A stretch of 64,000 bases of DNA from Candidatus Cloacimonadota bacterium. GTDB lineage: Bacteria > Muiribacteriota > UBA6191. The position numbers were made by a program, and so were the translations under genes. The DNA lies in NCBI GenBank assembly GCA_023954715.1, contig JAGSHD010000013.1:80936-144935 (forward strand). Reading direction: 5' to 3'. Shown piece after piece: positions 8,579-17,288 of this stretch. The notes under the pieces were generated by a model, which was not told the origin of the DNA, searched no databases, and saw nothing but the letters and a program-made list of their open reading frames with translations. Positions within the stretch are counted from its first letter, which is position 1. Each line of letters begins with the position of its first letter.

Positions 8579-9900
8579 TTAGTGTAGAAAATACCAAAGA
8601 GGTTTTTAAAGAAACTTTAAGTAAATCAGAAAATCCTACTCAAGTTATTTTGTCGGGTGGAAAACAGCAATTAGCTCGAATAGGAAAAAATACTGTTTAT
8701 CAAAATATGTTGAACAAAGAATATACCTTAAAAGTTCAAGTTGCTGATTATAAAAAGGTTGGAAATGCTAGTACCAATCGTTTTTATGGTGAAGATGTAG
8801 AAAAAGCGATTCATAACGCTACATTTATAGCAAGGCATCAAGCTCAAGATCCGGATTGGGAGGGTTTTTTGAATGTTGATGATGAAATTGTAGATGATAA
8901 GTTTTATTGTAAAGATACAATGGACTCCTGTTTTGAAGAAAAGCTTGAAGAACTGAATGAAATCTTTATTGATGCAAAGCAAAAGAATGTAGAAATTGCC
9001 GGTGCTTTCTCTCATGGAGATTCTATTAGTGCTATTGGTAATCAAAACGGAATGTTTCGATATCATGTAAATACAGATTGTGATTTTACTTTCTCTATTA
9101 TGACGCCAAATGGTGGGACAGGTTGGTCAGAGTTTCATTCACATAGGTTGGCAGATATTAACCCCAAAGAACTGTATCGAGTTTCTTTAGAGAAAGCATT
9201 GCTGAGTGAAAACCCAATCGAAATTGATGGCGGAGAGTATACTGTAATTTTGGAACCACCCGCTGTTCAAAGCTTATTATTCTTTTTGGGGTATGCTGGA
9301 TTTGGTGGATTAGGAGTTCAAGAGAAACGATCGTTCTTTTCTGAAAAGTTTGGTGAGAAAGTTTTTGGGGATAACATTTCTATCAGTGATAATTTTGCAT
9401 TTGACCAAAGTTTTGGGGCACCGTTTGATTATGATGGGATTAGAAAGTCTAGTTTAAATATTATGGATAAAGGTGTATTTAATACTCCAGTATTTGATCG
9501 AGTTACAGCTCGAAAAATGAATAAAGTGGATACGGGACATGCATTACCATATCCAAGTCGATCTGGGCCTCTACCATTGAACTTATGTTTATCAGGAGGG
9601 GAAAGTAGTGTAGATGAAATGGTGAAATCCACTAAAAAAGGGATTTTAGTAACACGCTTCTTTTATGATAACTTGATTGATCCAGGTCAATTGACATTAA
9701 CTGGTATGACAAGAGATGGTACGTTTTTGATTGAGGATGGCAAGCTTGTATCTGGTATCAAAAATATGAGATACAATGAGTCTTTACCAAGAATCTTCAA
9801 TTCAATTATAGCTTTATCAAAGCAATGTTGGAGTTTGAGAGGCTTTGGAAGACTATCTGTTCCGGCTATTAAAGTAGAAGGGTTTTCATTTAGCTCTTAG
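8575..9900 (+). CDS. pmbA: TldE/PmbA-family protease partner
   Basis: This 441-residue paralogue of TldD lacks the HExxxH motif, as expected for the non-catalytic TldE partner that closes the heterodimer barrel. Recognisable parts are the early STNRFYGEDVEKAIHNA stretch, PPAVQSLLFFLGYAGFG (residues about 225-241), GHALPYPSRSGPLPLNL and the late TLTGMTRDGTFLIEDGK, which matches the family end. The ATG overlaps the tldD stop. A terminator follows at once, so tldD-pmbA is a two-gene operon. A substrate peptide is not encoded nearby. Confidence 0.9.
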   Translation: MISVENTKEVFKETLSKSENPTQVILSGGKQQLARIGKNTVYQNMLNKEYTLKVQVADYKKVGNASTNRFYGEDVEKAIHNATFIARHQAQDPDWEGFLNVDDEIVDDKFYCKDTMDSCFEEKLEELNEIFIDAKQKNVEIAGAFSHGDSISAIGNQNGMFRYHVNTDCDFTFSIMTPNGGTGWSEFHSHRLADINPKELYRVSLEKALLSENPIEIDGGEYTVILEPPAVQSLLFFLGYAGFGGLGVQEKRSFFSEKFGEKVFGDNISISDNFAFDQSFGAPFDYDGIRKSSLNIMDKGVFNTPVFDRVTARKMNKVDTGHALPYPSRSGPLPLNLCLSGGESSVDEMVKSTKKGILVTRFFYDNLIDPGQLTLTGMTRDGTFLIEDGKLVSGIKNMRYNESLPRIFNSIIALSKQCWSLRGFGRLSVPAIKVEGFSFSS

Positions 9901-9925
9901 TTAGTGTTTACCAAAATAGATAAAC

Positions 9926-9957
9926 AAGAAGCGGCAAAAAAGTCGCTTCTTTTTTTA
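9926..9957 (+). terminator. Rho-independent terminator after pmbA
   Basis: A 10-bp stem (AAGAAGCGGC with GTCGCTTCTT) with an A6 loop runs into T7. Confidence 0.9.
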
Positions 9958-9970
9958 TATATGGCTCTAT

Positions 9971-11119
9971 CTATTGTTGGTGTTGGTCCTCTAAGAGCTT
10001 TTTTTCATCCACGTCATTGAGTTGCTGAAACTCATTATAGTACTCATCAATCTCGGCTTGTAGCTCATGAAACCGCTCGCTGAAATCAGTAGAGATATCC
10101 TTAAAGGTATGAGTGATCAAAGTACCCTCTAAAAGATCTAGTTGGATTTGAAAATCTTGTAGTTTGAGTACTAGACCCATTAGTAAGTTTTTGGTGTTTT
10201 GATGCATTTTATCTTGTTTTTCAACTAGAGATAAACTTTTTTGAAGTTGTTTAGATAATCGTTCATCTTGAACATTGTTGAGTTGTTTTTTTAGAGAGTG
10301 CTCTCGCTGCTGTAGCTTTTTTTGAATCTCTGGTTTGAGAGAAGTGTTTAAAGAGAAGATATCTTTTTCAACTTTAGGTAGCTTAACTTTTACAAAGTTT
10401 TTTATTTCAGCTTTAATATTTTTTAACAAATCCTGATCAAACTCTGGAAGGGCCCTTATCTTTTTTTGTACAACTTTTTCTTGGTCATAAATCTTTTGAG
10501 ATATAGGTAATCGAAAGTTAGACATGGGTATTTGAGATTTTGTGAACTTTATTACCAAAGTATGGGCAATAGCTAAATAAGCTAAAGTGATAGCACAAGA
10601 GCTTAGTGATGGAAAGATTAAAAATAAAGAAAATAAGAGTAAAAAAGGGAAAGAAAGTAGTTTCATGTAGACATCATTTGTCATGTATTGATCATGAGCT
10701 AATGCTGGTGGAAATACTTTGGCTAGATTGTTATTTACATAGTATTCAAAGGATAGTTCTGAAGATGCTACATTGGCTGATGGTGTATGAAAAGTGCTTT
10801 GTACTACCTCTTTATTTTGATATTCAAACTGAATGGAAGTGGAAGAAAACTCAAGTAAATCACCAGGGACAAAAAAGCAGGATTGTGAAACTTTACTTTG
10901 ATTTAAAAAGACTTCAGTATCAGAGGACAAGTTGCTTACTAAAAAACCGCTTGGTGTGAGTTTCAAATCAAGTTGGCGATCAGCAACATTTTGATCTCTA
11001 ATGTGTACGTCACAGTCATTAGATTGACCTAAACTCAAACGTTGATTATATTTTAGTGCTTGTTTGTGACTAAAATTTAGAGCAGGTGAGTAGATATGTA
11101 AAATAATAATTCTTTCCAC
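9971..11119 (-). CDS. FHA-like membrane protein with coiled coil; phosphopeptide residues lost
   Basis: The 382-residue protein has an FHA-like N-terminus (residues about 20-100: LGQSNDCDVHIRD, then LVSNLSSDTEVFLNQ and PGDLLEF). In a working FHA domain one expects G-R, S-x-x-H and N-G; here the same places read G-Q, A-D-R-Q and N-Q, so phosphothreonine binding is probably lost. Two membrane helices follow (about 150-195), then a long charged coiled coil (about 210-375) rich in Lys, Gln and Glu. It starts at a GTG with only a weak ribosome site; no other start fits before the FHA part. It is divergent from the next gene. A scaffolding role at the inner membrane is an inference. Confidence 0.65.
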   Translation of the reverse strand: MERIIILHIYSPALNFSHKQALKYNQRLSLGQSNDCDVHIRDQNVADRQLDLKLTPSGFLVSNLSSDTEVFLNQSKVSQSCFFVPGDLLEFSSTSIQFEYQNKEVVQSTFHTPSANVASSELSFEYYVNNNLAKVFPPALAHDQYMTNDVYMKLLSFPFLLLFSLFLIFPSLSSCAITLAYLAIAHTLVIKFTKSQIPMSNFRLPISQKIYDQEKVVQKKIRALPEFDQDLLKNIKAEIKNFVKVKLPKVEKDIFSLNTSLKPEIQKKLQQREHSLKKQLNNVQDERLSKQLQKSLSLVEKQDKMHQNTKNLLMGLVLKLQDFQIQLDLLEGTLITHTFKDISTDFSERFHELQAEIDEYYNEFQQLNDVDEKKLLEDQHQQ

Positions 11120-11300
11120 GTAACTATTTTACACCAAATCCATCAAATTTTATTCAAAACCTACAGTTTTTTTTAATTTTTTTCGATATATTAATAAATT
11201 CTGCTAACAAAGCTTTTGTTTTTTATACTCAAATAATAGAAGTTTAAATAAAATGGATTTATAGTGTACAAGATTTAACTATGTTAAGAGTTATTGTACT

Positions 11301-12152
11301 ATGACCTCATTTAACAAAGCAAAACTATATAATATGCGCATATTTTTCTTTTTATATCTTTTAAGTTTTTCAACTTTAATTAGTCCACAACTCTCTTATA
11401 CCTATGCAGAAGAAGTAGATGCAGAGGGCGATGAAGAGTACGAAGACGAAGAAGAGGGAGATGAAGAGTACGAAGAAGAAGGGTCTGACGAAGAATATGA
11501 AGAGTACGAAGAAGAGAGCTTTGACGAATATGCGGAGTTTGATGATGAAGAGGGAGAGTCCGGTGCAGAAGAAACTTTTCGAGGAAAAGTAGAAAACTTA
11601 CTAGACTTTTTAGATCAGCATCGTGATATGAAAATTATCGCTGAACAATTCATTTACCCTTTTGGGGCAGATGGTCATAAACCTATGTTATCAAAAAACT
11701 TGATTCCATCTGTTGGAGAAAATATTGGTGGTTTTACAACAACTAAGGTTAATAGAGGCGGCTCCAAAAAGAAGAAAAAAGTGACGAGAGGTAAATTTGT
11801 AGCAATTGGTACAAAAGGGGCTCGTCCAAGTACTACGAGTAGTAAACGACGGTCATTTGGTGGTTTGAGTAGTGTAAGTAGTCCATCTTCTTCATCAAAA
11901 GCTAAAAAAGGGCCACCAGCAGCACCGGTAATATTACCACCATTTGTTATATCAGGTAAGTTTGGGATTCGTAACAATGAGTACATTATTATCGGAAATA
12001 GATTTTATACAGTAGACCAAAAGTTAAAAGGATCTAGAGCACTTAAGAAAGTGGTTGTGACTGGTATAGACGATCAACTCGCCTATTTTGCCTATAAGGA
12101 TCGCGAGTTTCAAAGAAAGATTCAAGCTACTAAAAAGATATTTGGTCAATAG
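11301..12152 (+). CDS. Secreted acidic protein with PilP/GspB-like C-terminal domain
   Basis: The protein has a signal peptide (the hydrophobic part is FFFLYLLSFSTLISPQL; a second ATG at 11334 could also be the start). It then has a very acidic Glu/Tyr/Asp-repeat tract (residues about 37-90) and a helical part. A basic SKKKKK stretch and a Ser-rich linker follow. The last 65 residues (FVISGKFGIRNNEYIIIGNRFYTVDQKL, then VVVTGIDDQLAYFAYKDREFQRKI) have the pattern of the C-terminal domain of PilP/GspC/GspB-type alignment proteins: -SG-, -II-G-, then V-I-D--V-- and F-Y--. That link is pattern-based and uncertain. The gene's last 23 bases overlap the convergent glycosyltransferase gene. Confidence 0.55.
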   Translation: MTSFNKAKLYNMRIFFFLYLLSFSTLISPQLSYTYAEEVDAEGDEEYEDEEEGDEEYEEEGSDEEYEEYEEESFDEYAEFDDEEGESGAEETFRGKVENLLDFLDQHRDMKIIAEQFIYPFGADGHKPMLSKNLIPSVGENIGGFTTTKVNRGGSKKKKKVTRGKFVAIGTKGARPSTTSSKRRSFGGLSSVSSPSSSSKAKKGPPAAPVILPPFVISGKFGIRNNEYIIIGNRFYTVDQKLKGSRALKKVVVTGIDDQLAYFAYKDREFQRKIQATKKIFGQ

Positions 12153-13194
12153 TTGATAAGACTTGTTGCGGTGTGATGTAAGTCATGCAGCTATGATGTG
12201 AGCATGTTTTTTTTCGACATGGATAGCAGGGGATTCCCCCACAATCTAAACCTGGATACTCATCCCAATATGGTTTGGTTTCTACGGCTAAAGCAGACCC
12301 ACCAAAAAGCCCTATAGAAGGAACCTTAAAGGCACTAGCTAGGTGTAATGCTAGGGTATCTCCAGAAAGTAAAAAACTACACTTTTTAACTAAAAGTGCT
12401 AACTCAATTAAGGTTGTTTTATTAATTGCAGTTTGACAAGTTCCTGGTTTTAGTTCTTTTAAGATCTCTAGGCTTGTAAGATAATCTTCATTACCACCAC
12501 CCGTGAGTAAGATTCGATGCTTTGGATGTTTTTCTTTGAGCTTTTTTATTACTTCAATAAAATAAGGCGTTTTCCATCTTTTTGTGGCTTTACTGGCGCC
12601 AACATTTATGATTATGTATGGCATTCGAATACGCAAACGATGGATTAAATCACGAAATCCTTTGACCTCGCTAGGTAAAAACTGAAAATTAAATGGGTCT
12701 TCTAGTTTATGTTGTGTTAGGCCAGAGTCAAAGAGTAGTTTTTGATAAAAATCAACTCGGTGCATGACTTTTTCTGGGATTTCGGGGATGGTATAGGAGT
12801 GAAACAAATGGTTTAACTCCCGAGTATTTGCTTTATTAAAGCCGATTTTGTGTTTAGATCCGGTAAGCATACTAAGCCAACCAGATTTGAAAAGCCCTTG
12901 AAAATCAAATACTAAATCAAAATTTAAAGCTTTTAGTTTTTTACGGAATTTTAGATTGTTATAAAGTGTAACAAAAGGATTTACATTGAATATCTTTTTC
13001 TTTGGGAAAAGAATAAACTCCATGTTGGCTTGGTGCTTTACAACGGGATAAGACTTATCTTCTATAGCCCAATGTATTTTGGCATTTGGGTAATTGAGTT
13101 GGATTTGCTGTATCGCAGGCAAGGTTTGAATAACATCACCAATAGCTCCAAGTCTTATAATAAGTATGTTTTTAGGGTTTGATGGGAGTTTCAT
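12130..13194 (-). CDS. Glycosyltransferase family 9 (heptosyltransferase-type)
   Basis: Family 9 enzymes add heptose or related sugars to the LPS inner core on the cytosolic face. Of the 354 residues, the start is typical (KNILIIRLGAIGDVIQTLPAIQQI), and the middle has FDLVFDFQGLFKSGWLS. The donor half has NVGASKATKRWK and SGDTLALHLASAFKVPSIGLFGG. The C-terminal segment (GIPCYPCRKKTCSHHSCM) carries the cysteine cluster often seen at the end of heptosyltransferases. The gene lies three bases after the stop of the lipoprotein gene upstream, so they form an operon. It supports a lipopolysaccharide-bearing outer membrane. Confidence 0.9.
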   Translation of the reverse strand: MKLPSNPKNILIIRLGAIGDVIQTLPAIQQIQLNYPNAKIHWAIEDKSYPVVKHQANMEFILFPKKKIFNVNPFVTLYNNLKFRKKLKALNFDLVFDFQGLFKSGWLSMLTGSKHKIGFNKANTRELNHLFHSYTIPEIPEKVMHRVDFYQKLLFDSGLTQHKLEDPFNFQFLPSEVKGFRDLIHRLRIRMPYIIINVGASKATKRWKTPYFIEVIKKLKEKHPKHRILLTGGGNEDYLTSLEILKELKPGTCQTAINKTTLIELALLVKKCSFLLSGDTLALHLASAFKVPSIGLFGGSALAVETKPYWDEYPGLDCGGIPCYPCRKKTCSHHSCMTYITPQQVLSTIDQISF

Positions 13195-13197
13195 GAT

Positions 13198-13890
13198 TTA
13201 GAAGTTCCTTGCGCGAGTTCTGCCACTGTTTTTGGCTAGTTCTTCACTTTCAAAGTAGATACGGTTTTTATCAGAAATCCTTTTTGCGCTTTTACTATCT
13301 ACACGATAATAGCGCTTACCATTTTTTGAAGCTACAAAACCTGATTTGGGAGCAGTGTTTGAATCAATTTGATTTTCACTAGAGTTTACATCAATATAAT
13401 GCTGAAATCTCAATAAAGAATCACGAGTTTGGGAGAGTTGAATATTTTGCCAAGTATCTTGAAAATTTAGGTAGATATTATGTAGTTTGTTTTTATCCTT
13501 GATGGAGGCAAGGTTATCTACTAAGAGTTGTTTTGCCGGAAAGTAAGCTCCTCCGATTATAGCTTCTTTTTGATCTATAATGAGTAAATTGTGAGCAATT
13601 TTAAACTTTGCATCAATAATTTTAATAGAAAAGTGCTTAGAAGCATCGAAAATTAGATTTTCAGGAAAGGATTCAAAAGTACGGTCACTAATAATTCGAA
13701 TCAAGATCCCTTTTGACTTGAGTTGGATTAGTTGATCTATCAGTTTGAGTGAGAAAATACCCGGAGTCATATAGTCTATCGTAACTTTAGCTTTGTTAAA
13801 ATAGGGTTGTATTTTTAAATTGGGTTCTTTTTCAATGGCAGTACAAGTCATAATGAAGAGTAGAAAGATAAAGACTTTTAAAATACGCAA
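13198..13890 (-). CDS. Degenerate PLD-like lipoprotein with cysteine-less Ada-type tail
   Basis: A TTG start at 13890 fits best: AAGGAA lies six bases upstream and it opens a lipoprotein signal (RILKVFIFLLFIMTC). The longer frame with an upstream ATG lacks this. The body resembles one phospholipase D half-domain: FSLKLIDQLIQLKSKGILIRIISD and later AHNLLIIDQKEAIIGGAYF. The HxK of the catalytic HKD motif reads H-N-L, so it is probably inactive. The tail (FVASKNGKRYYRVDSKSAKRI, then NRIYFESEELAKNSGRTRARNF) matches the Ada-like zinc domain that ends many bacterial PLD/nuclease proteins, but the usual cysteines are Ser or other residues. Function unknown; co-transcribed with the glycosyltransferase. 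Confidence 0.6.
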   Translation of the reverse strand: MRILKVFIFLLFIMTCTAIEKEPNLKIQPYFNKAKVTIDYMTPGIFSLKLIDQLIQLKSKGILIRIISDRTFESFPENLIFDASKHFSIKIIDAKFKIAHNLLIIDQKEAIIGGAYFPAKQLLVDNLASIKDKNKLHNIYLNFQDTWQNIQLSQTRDSLLRFQHYIDVNSSENQIDSNTAPKSGFVASKNGKRYYRVDSKSAKRISDKNRIYFESEELAKNSGRTRARNF

Positions 13891-14236
13891 ATGGGGTTCC
13901 TTGTGTAGAGTTTCAATAACTTGTATAGGTTTTACAAAAGCTAGAAAGTATATATTAAGTTGAAAAAATAATCTATATATCAATTAAATCACTTGGTCTA
14001 CTTGATATATATTGTTTAACATTAGAAGGAGTTGTATTTATTAAGTGGAGTTTTATCGATTGAACTTTATAGGTTCTAGATTAGATATTTTAAATTGATG
14101 GATGCCTTCTATTGTGATTTTGCATAGATGTTTATAAACTGAGTAGAAAATATTTATACTTTTCGTTCGATAAGATTTAAGAAGAAAAACAGCTTTATAA
14201 TTATTAGAGCGTTATTTGAATGGATTTTGAGGATTT

Positions 14237-15577
14237 ATGTCTTTTATAAAACAATTTAAGCAACAATTAAAAGAGTGCAATGGTAAATTTACAGATCCCG
14301 TTTCATTTTTAGTAATGCAAAATACAGAGACTTTAACTTCTTTAAAGGAAGAGGACTTTGTTTTTTTACTAACTGTAACCAAAAAATTAAAAACAAAAAA
14401 TGTAGACCAAGGTATATTAAAACAGGCGATTTATAAACTTGATATGATTCAAAAACAGTCTGGTAGTAGGCGAGTTGCTATTGAATCAACTTTGGATGAT
14501 GAAGACTTTTCTCCAATATTAGAGTTAGCTAAATCTAGAAATGCAGAAGTAATTCATATTCGAACCAATAAAAGACCGTTGTTTAGAATAGCTGGTGTGT
14601 TGATGGAGGTAGAAGAGGACTTATCAATTAGTGCGTCTCAATTACAAAAGATGATAGCTAATACTTTTAGCTCTGTACAATATAATCAATTTCAAACCAT
14701 GAAATCGGTTTCATTTTCACTTTCATTGGCTGGAGTATCAAGATTTCGAGTTCATGCGTTTTATGAAAATGATAATATCAGATTGGTATTTAAACAGGTT
14801 CCTCTACAGATACCCGAGTTGAGTACTGCCAAGTTAGATCCCAAGTTATTAGATCTTTTACAACACAATCAAGACTTATCGGGTCTTGTTTTAATCAATG
14901 GTCCTTCTAGGTCTGGTAAAAGTACAAGTTGTGCAGTGTTGCTAGAGTGGATTAATCAAAACCTCCCAAGAAAGGTATTCTGCTTAGAAGATCCCATCGA
15001 ATATCTATTTCGAGATAACAAGTCTTCAGTTACTCAAAGAGAAAAGTATTCAGACTTTGAAGACCTATCTAAAGTGATTCAATACTCTCTCAAAGATGGA
15101 GTAGAGATTTTATATGTGACGAAAATTGATTCCTTAGAGACTCTAGAGATCGTTTTAACAGCAGCAGAAACAGGTGTATTAGTCATATCTACAGTTACAG
15201 CTATTGATGTAGTTAGAAGTATAGAGTCACTATTCTTTGGGGCTGATAAAACTGTGAAATTTGGTTATCAGCAGCGTTTATCTAGAGTGCTACTTTATGT
15301 TTCTGCCCAAATTTTAGTACCTAGAAGAGAGGGTGGAAAGGCTTTGGTGAAAGAGCAAGTAATGATGGATTCCAGTACTAAAGGAATGGTACGAGAAGGG
15401 CAGTTTAAAGTCTTGTCGAATTTAATTGACCAAACCAAAAATGCTAAGATATTTTCATTTCATGCAGATTTTGAAGATTTGATAAAGCAATCAGAGTTAG
15501 AGTGGAACGAAGTTATGGATTTGATTCCAGATTACGAGTCTTTTGAAAAAAAGATGAGATCACAAGGGTTAATATAA
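14237..15577 (+). CDS. PilT-like ATPase, catalytic motifs degenerate (1)
   Basis: PilT ATPases power type IV pilus retraction as hexamers. This 446-residue protein has a novel N-terminal extension of about 95 residues, then a PAS-like PilT N-domain (AEVIHIRTNKRPLFRIAG) and a RecA-type C-domain. Walker A is intact (GPSRSGKST, K228), and FCLEDPIEYLF and SVTQRE match PilT. The Walker B region reads ILYVTKIDSLETLEIVLTAAETGVLVIST: the family G-E-M-R-D is T-K-I-D-S, so the catalytic Glu is Lys296, and the later T-L-H-T His box is T-V-T-A. ATP may bind, but hydrolysis is doubtful. A GAGGAT ribosome site precedes the ATG. The second PilT-like gene follows 34 bp on. Confidence 0.75.
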   Translation: MSFIKQFKQQLKECNGKFTDPVSFLVMQNTETLTSLKEEDFVFLLTVTKKLKTKNVDQGILKQAIYKLDMIQKQSGSRRVAIESTLDDEDFSPILELAKSRNAEVIHIRTNKRPLFRIAGVLMEVEEDLSISASQLQKMIANTFSSVQYNQFQTMKSVSFSLSLAGVSRFRVHAFYENDNIRLVFKQVPLQIPELSTAKLDPKLLDLLQHNQDLSGLVLINGPSRSGKSTSCAVLLEWINQNLPRKVFCLEDPIEYLFRDNKSSVTQREKYSDFEDLSKVIQYSLKDGVEILYVTKIDSLETLEIVLTAAETGVLVISTVTAIDVVRSIESLFFGADKTVKFGYQQRLSRVLLYVSAQILVPRREGGKALVKEQVMMDSSTKGMVREGQFKVLSNLIDQTKNAKIFSFHADFEDLIKQSELEWNEVMDLIPDYESFEKKMRSQGLI

Positions 15578-15611
15578 ATCACTTGATATAAAAGCTGATG
15601 TAGGTAAAATT

Positions 15612-16625
15612 ATGAGAGATTTAATAAAAAAAGCAATCGAGTTGCAAGCAGATCGAGTTCATGTTGTATCAGGAACCATGCCAATTTGCCAAAAATACAA
15701 AGAGATTATTCAAATCTCAGATCAACGTACATTACCACCTCAGGTATATCAATTGATTGATGGACTACTTGATGAAAAGCAAAAAAAGCGATTATTGAAG
15801 GACTCAGAACTCTTTACTTCTATAGATATAGATGACAAGCATTTTGCAAGAGCTCATGTATACAAGCAAAGAAGTACTTTGGCTATTTCTTTGAAAATTA
15901 TCAATAAGAAAGTAAATAGTTTGAGTAATATTGGCTTTGATATGGATACTTTAGCAAATTTACTAAGGCAAAACAGCGGCTTAATTTTGGTTGCCGGTGC
16001 GCCTAACTCTGGTAAATCTTCTACTTGTGCTGCTTTAGTTCATCATTATGTATCGCAACGTTCGTATCATGCCTTAAGACTATCAGAAACAATTGAAAAA
16101 GAGTTTATTGATTATCCAAGCAGTCTTGTTACCCAAAGGCTTGAAGATATAGACTATAAAAAAGATGAGTCTATTGTAGATTCTATTTTGATGAGCGATA
16201 TAGATATCTTAGATATGGGAGAGATTAAAGAGGCAAAAGACTTTAAATTAGCCTGTGATCTTTCGGCAAAAGGCCTACTAGTTGTCGCGTCCATCGTGGC
16301 AAGTGACATAGAAAACGTATTATTTAAATCCCTACACTGTATGGGGGATCCAGAGTTTTTCAGAAAAGCAATCTCAGAGAATCTTTTGGCTGTCATTCAT
16401 CAAAGCTATTTTAGAAATAAAAGTAAAGAAGCCTTTTTTATCCATGAAATGTTTCGAGTATATCCATCTGTTAAAAAGCATTTATTATTGGCAAACATAA
16501 CCGCGATTATGAGCTTTTTAGAAAGTGGTGGAAAGTCAGACTGTTTGTTATATAAAAAAGCCTTCGAATTGTTAGTGGCTGATAACAAGATTCATGAAGA
16601 AGAGGTTCCTTCCACATATCGCTAG
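15612..16625 (+). CDS. PilT/PilU-like ATPase, partly degenerate (2)
   Basis: A 337-residue PilT/PilU relative of usual length. It has Walker A (GAPNSGKSS, K135), the RLSETIEKEFIDYPSSLVTQR segment that aligns with the Asp-box region, and a Walker B region ILDMGEIKEAKDFKLACDLSAKGLLVVAS that keeps the catalytic Glu (E204). The R-D after it is replaced (K-E), and the His-box T-L-H-T reads S-I-V-A. So this copy retains more than its neighbour. A pair in which one subunit keeps the catalytic Glu and one lost it suggests a mixed ring, like PilT with PilU. No pilB, pilC, pilM-Q or pilD is in the window. It converges on the RlpA-like gene with three bases between. Confidence 0.75.
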   Translation: MRDLIKKAIELQADRVHVVSGTMPICQKYKEIIQISDQRTLPPQVYQLIDGLLDEKQKKRLLKDSELFTSIDIDDKHFARAHVYKQRSTLAISLKIINKKVNSLSNIGFDMDTLANLLRQNSGLILVAGAPNSGKSSTCAALVHHYVSQRSYHALRLSETIEKEFIDYPSSLVTQRLEDIDYKKDESIVDSILMSDIDILDMGEIKEAKDFKLACDLSAKGLLVVASIVASDIENVLFKSLHCMGDPEFFRKAISENLLAVIHQSYFRNKSKEAFFIHEMFRVYPSVKKHLLLANITAIMSFLESGGKSDCLLYKKAFELLVADNKIHEEEVPSTYR

Positions 16626-16628
16626 ATC

Positions 16629-17288
16629 TTAGTGAGAGATTTTCCATTCAACCCATCCAGAAAAGTTCATGCTCTTTTTTGCACTAATTCCGATTTTTTG
16701 CCAAGCCCAAGGTGTTAAGTCAATTCCGGCAGGATTTTTTACTACTCGACCGTCAAAACGTCTCATACGATGTTGAAAATAGTGAATCGCTCTTGGATTT
16801 GAGTTTGTTTTCCAATAGGGGTCATCTCGAAACCAAGGCCCTAAGTCTCTTACTTTCATTCGAACCCAACGACCAACTCTACCATCTTTTTTGACGAGTC
16901 TAACTTTAATATGTTTTCCGATGATACTAACATGAGGTAAAGCAGCAGTAACTAGGCCCCATTTAACTTTAGATCCATCTTTAAAGACATTTGTCTCACC
17001 CTTATTACCAGGTTTACCAAAACTTGTACCATAAACTCGAAATATTCCATTGCCTTGATACGATGACTTAGTATTATTTAAAATAGATTGTGATACACGT
17101 TTTTTACGGCTAAACAAACTTTGAGAGACAATCTTTGAAAAGAGTCGATTAAAAGACTTCTTGTCATTATGACTGATATATCCAGGATTACTTTGTTTCT
17201 TTTTTAGATATTTGAGAATTAAGTTTCCGGCGGGATCGTTTGCTATAGAACAGTTAAAGCAAATATAAAATAAAATTAGGTATTTCAT
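16629..17288 (-). CDS. Secreted double-psi beta-barrel protein, RlpA-like
   Basis: A 219-residue protein with a signal peptide (MKYLILFYICFNCSIA). The first half is basic and low in structure; the second half is a double-psi beta-barrel of the RlpA/expansin-like kind. Seen are GLVTAALPH, KVRLVKKDGRVGRWVRMKVRDLGPWFRDDPYW, RFDGRVVKNPAGIDLTPWAWQKIG and a closing SGWVEWKI. The D-x-G-P-W and N-P-A-G-I-D-L-T motifs match the active region of such proteins, which bind or cut peptidoglycan. Its ATG overlaps the stop of the upstream binding-protein gene (ATGA), so both are one transcript. A cell-wall role is likely, a lytic activity is unproven. Confidence 0.75.
   Translation of the reverse strand: MKYLILFYICFNCSIANDPAGNLILKYLKKKQSNPGYISHNDKKSFNRLFSKIVSQSLFSRKKRVSQSILNNTKSSYQGNGIFRVYGTSFGKPGNKGETNVFKDGSKVKWGLVTAALPHVSIIGKHIKVRLVKKDGRVGRWVRMKVRDLGPWFRDDPYWKTNSNPRAIHYFQHRMRRFDGRVVKNPAGIDLTPWAWQKIGISAKKSMNFSGWVEWKISH

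Noticed and set aside
11409..11560. Acidic repeat tract considered as a tandem-repeat or CRISPR-like element
   Set aside because: It is a coding Glu/Asp/Tyr low-complexity tract without fixed repeat unit or spacers.
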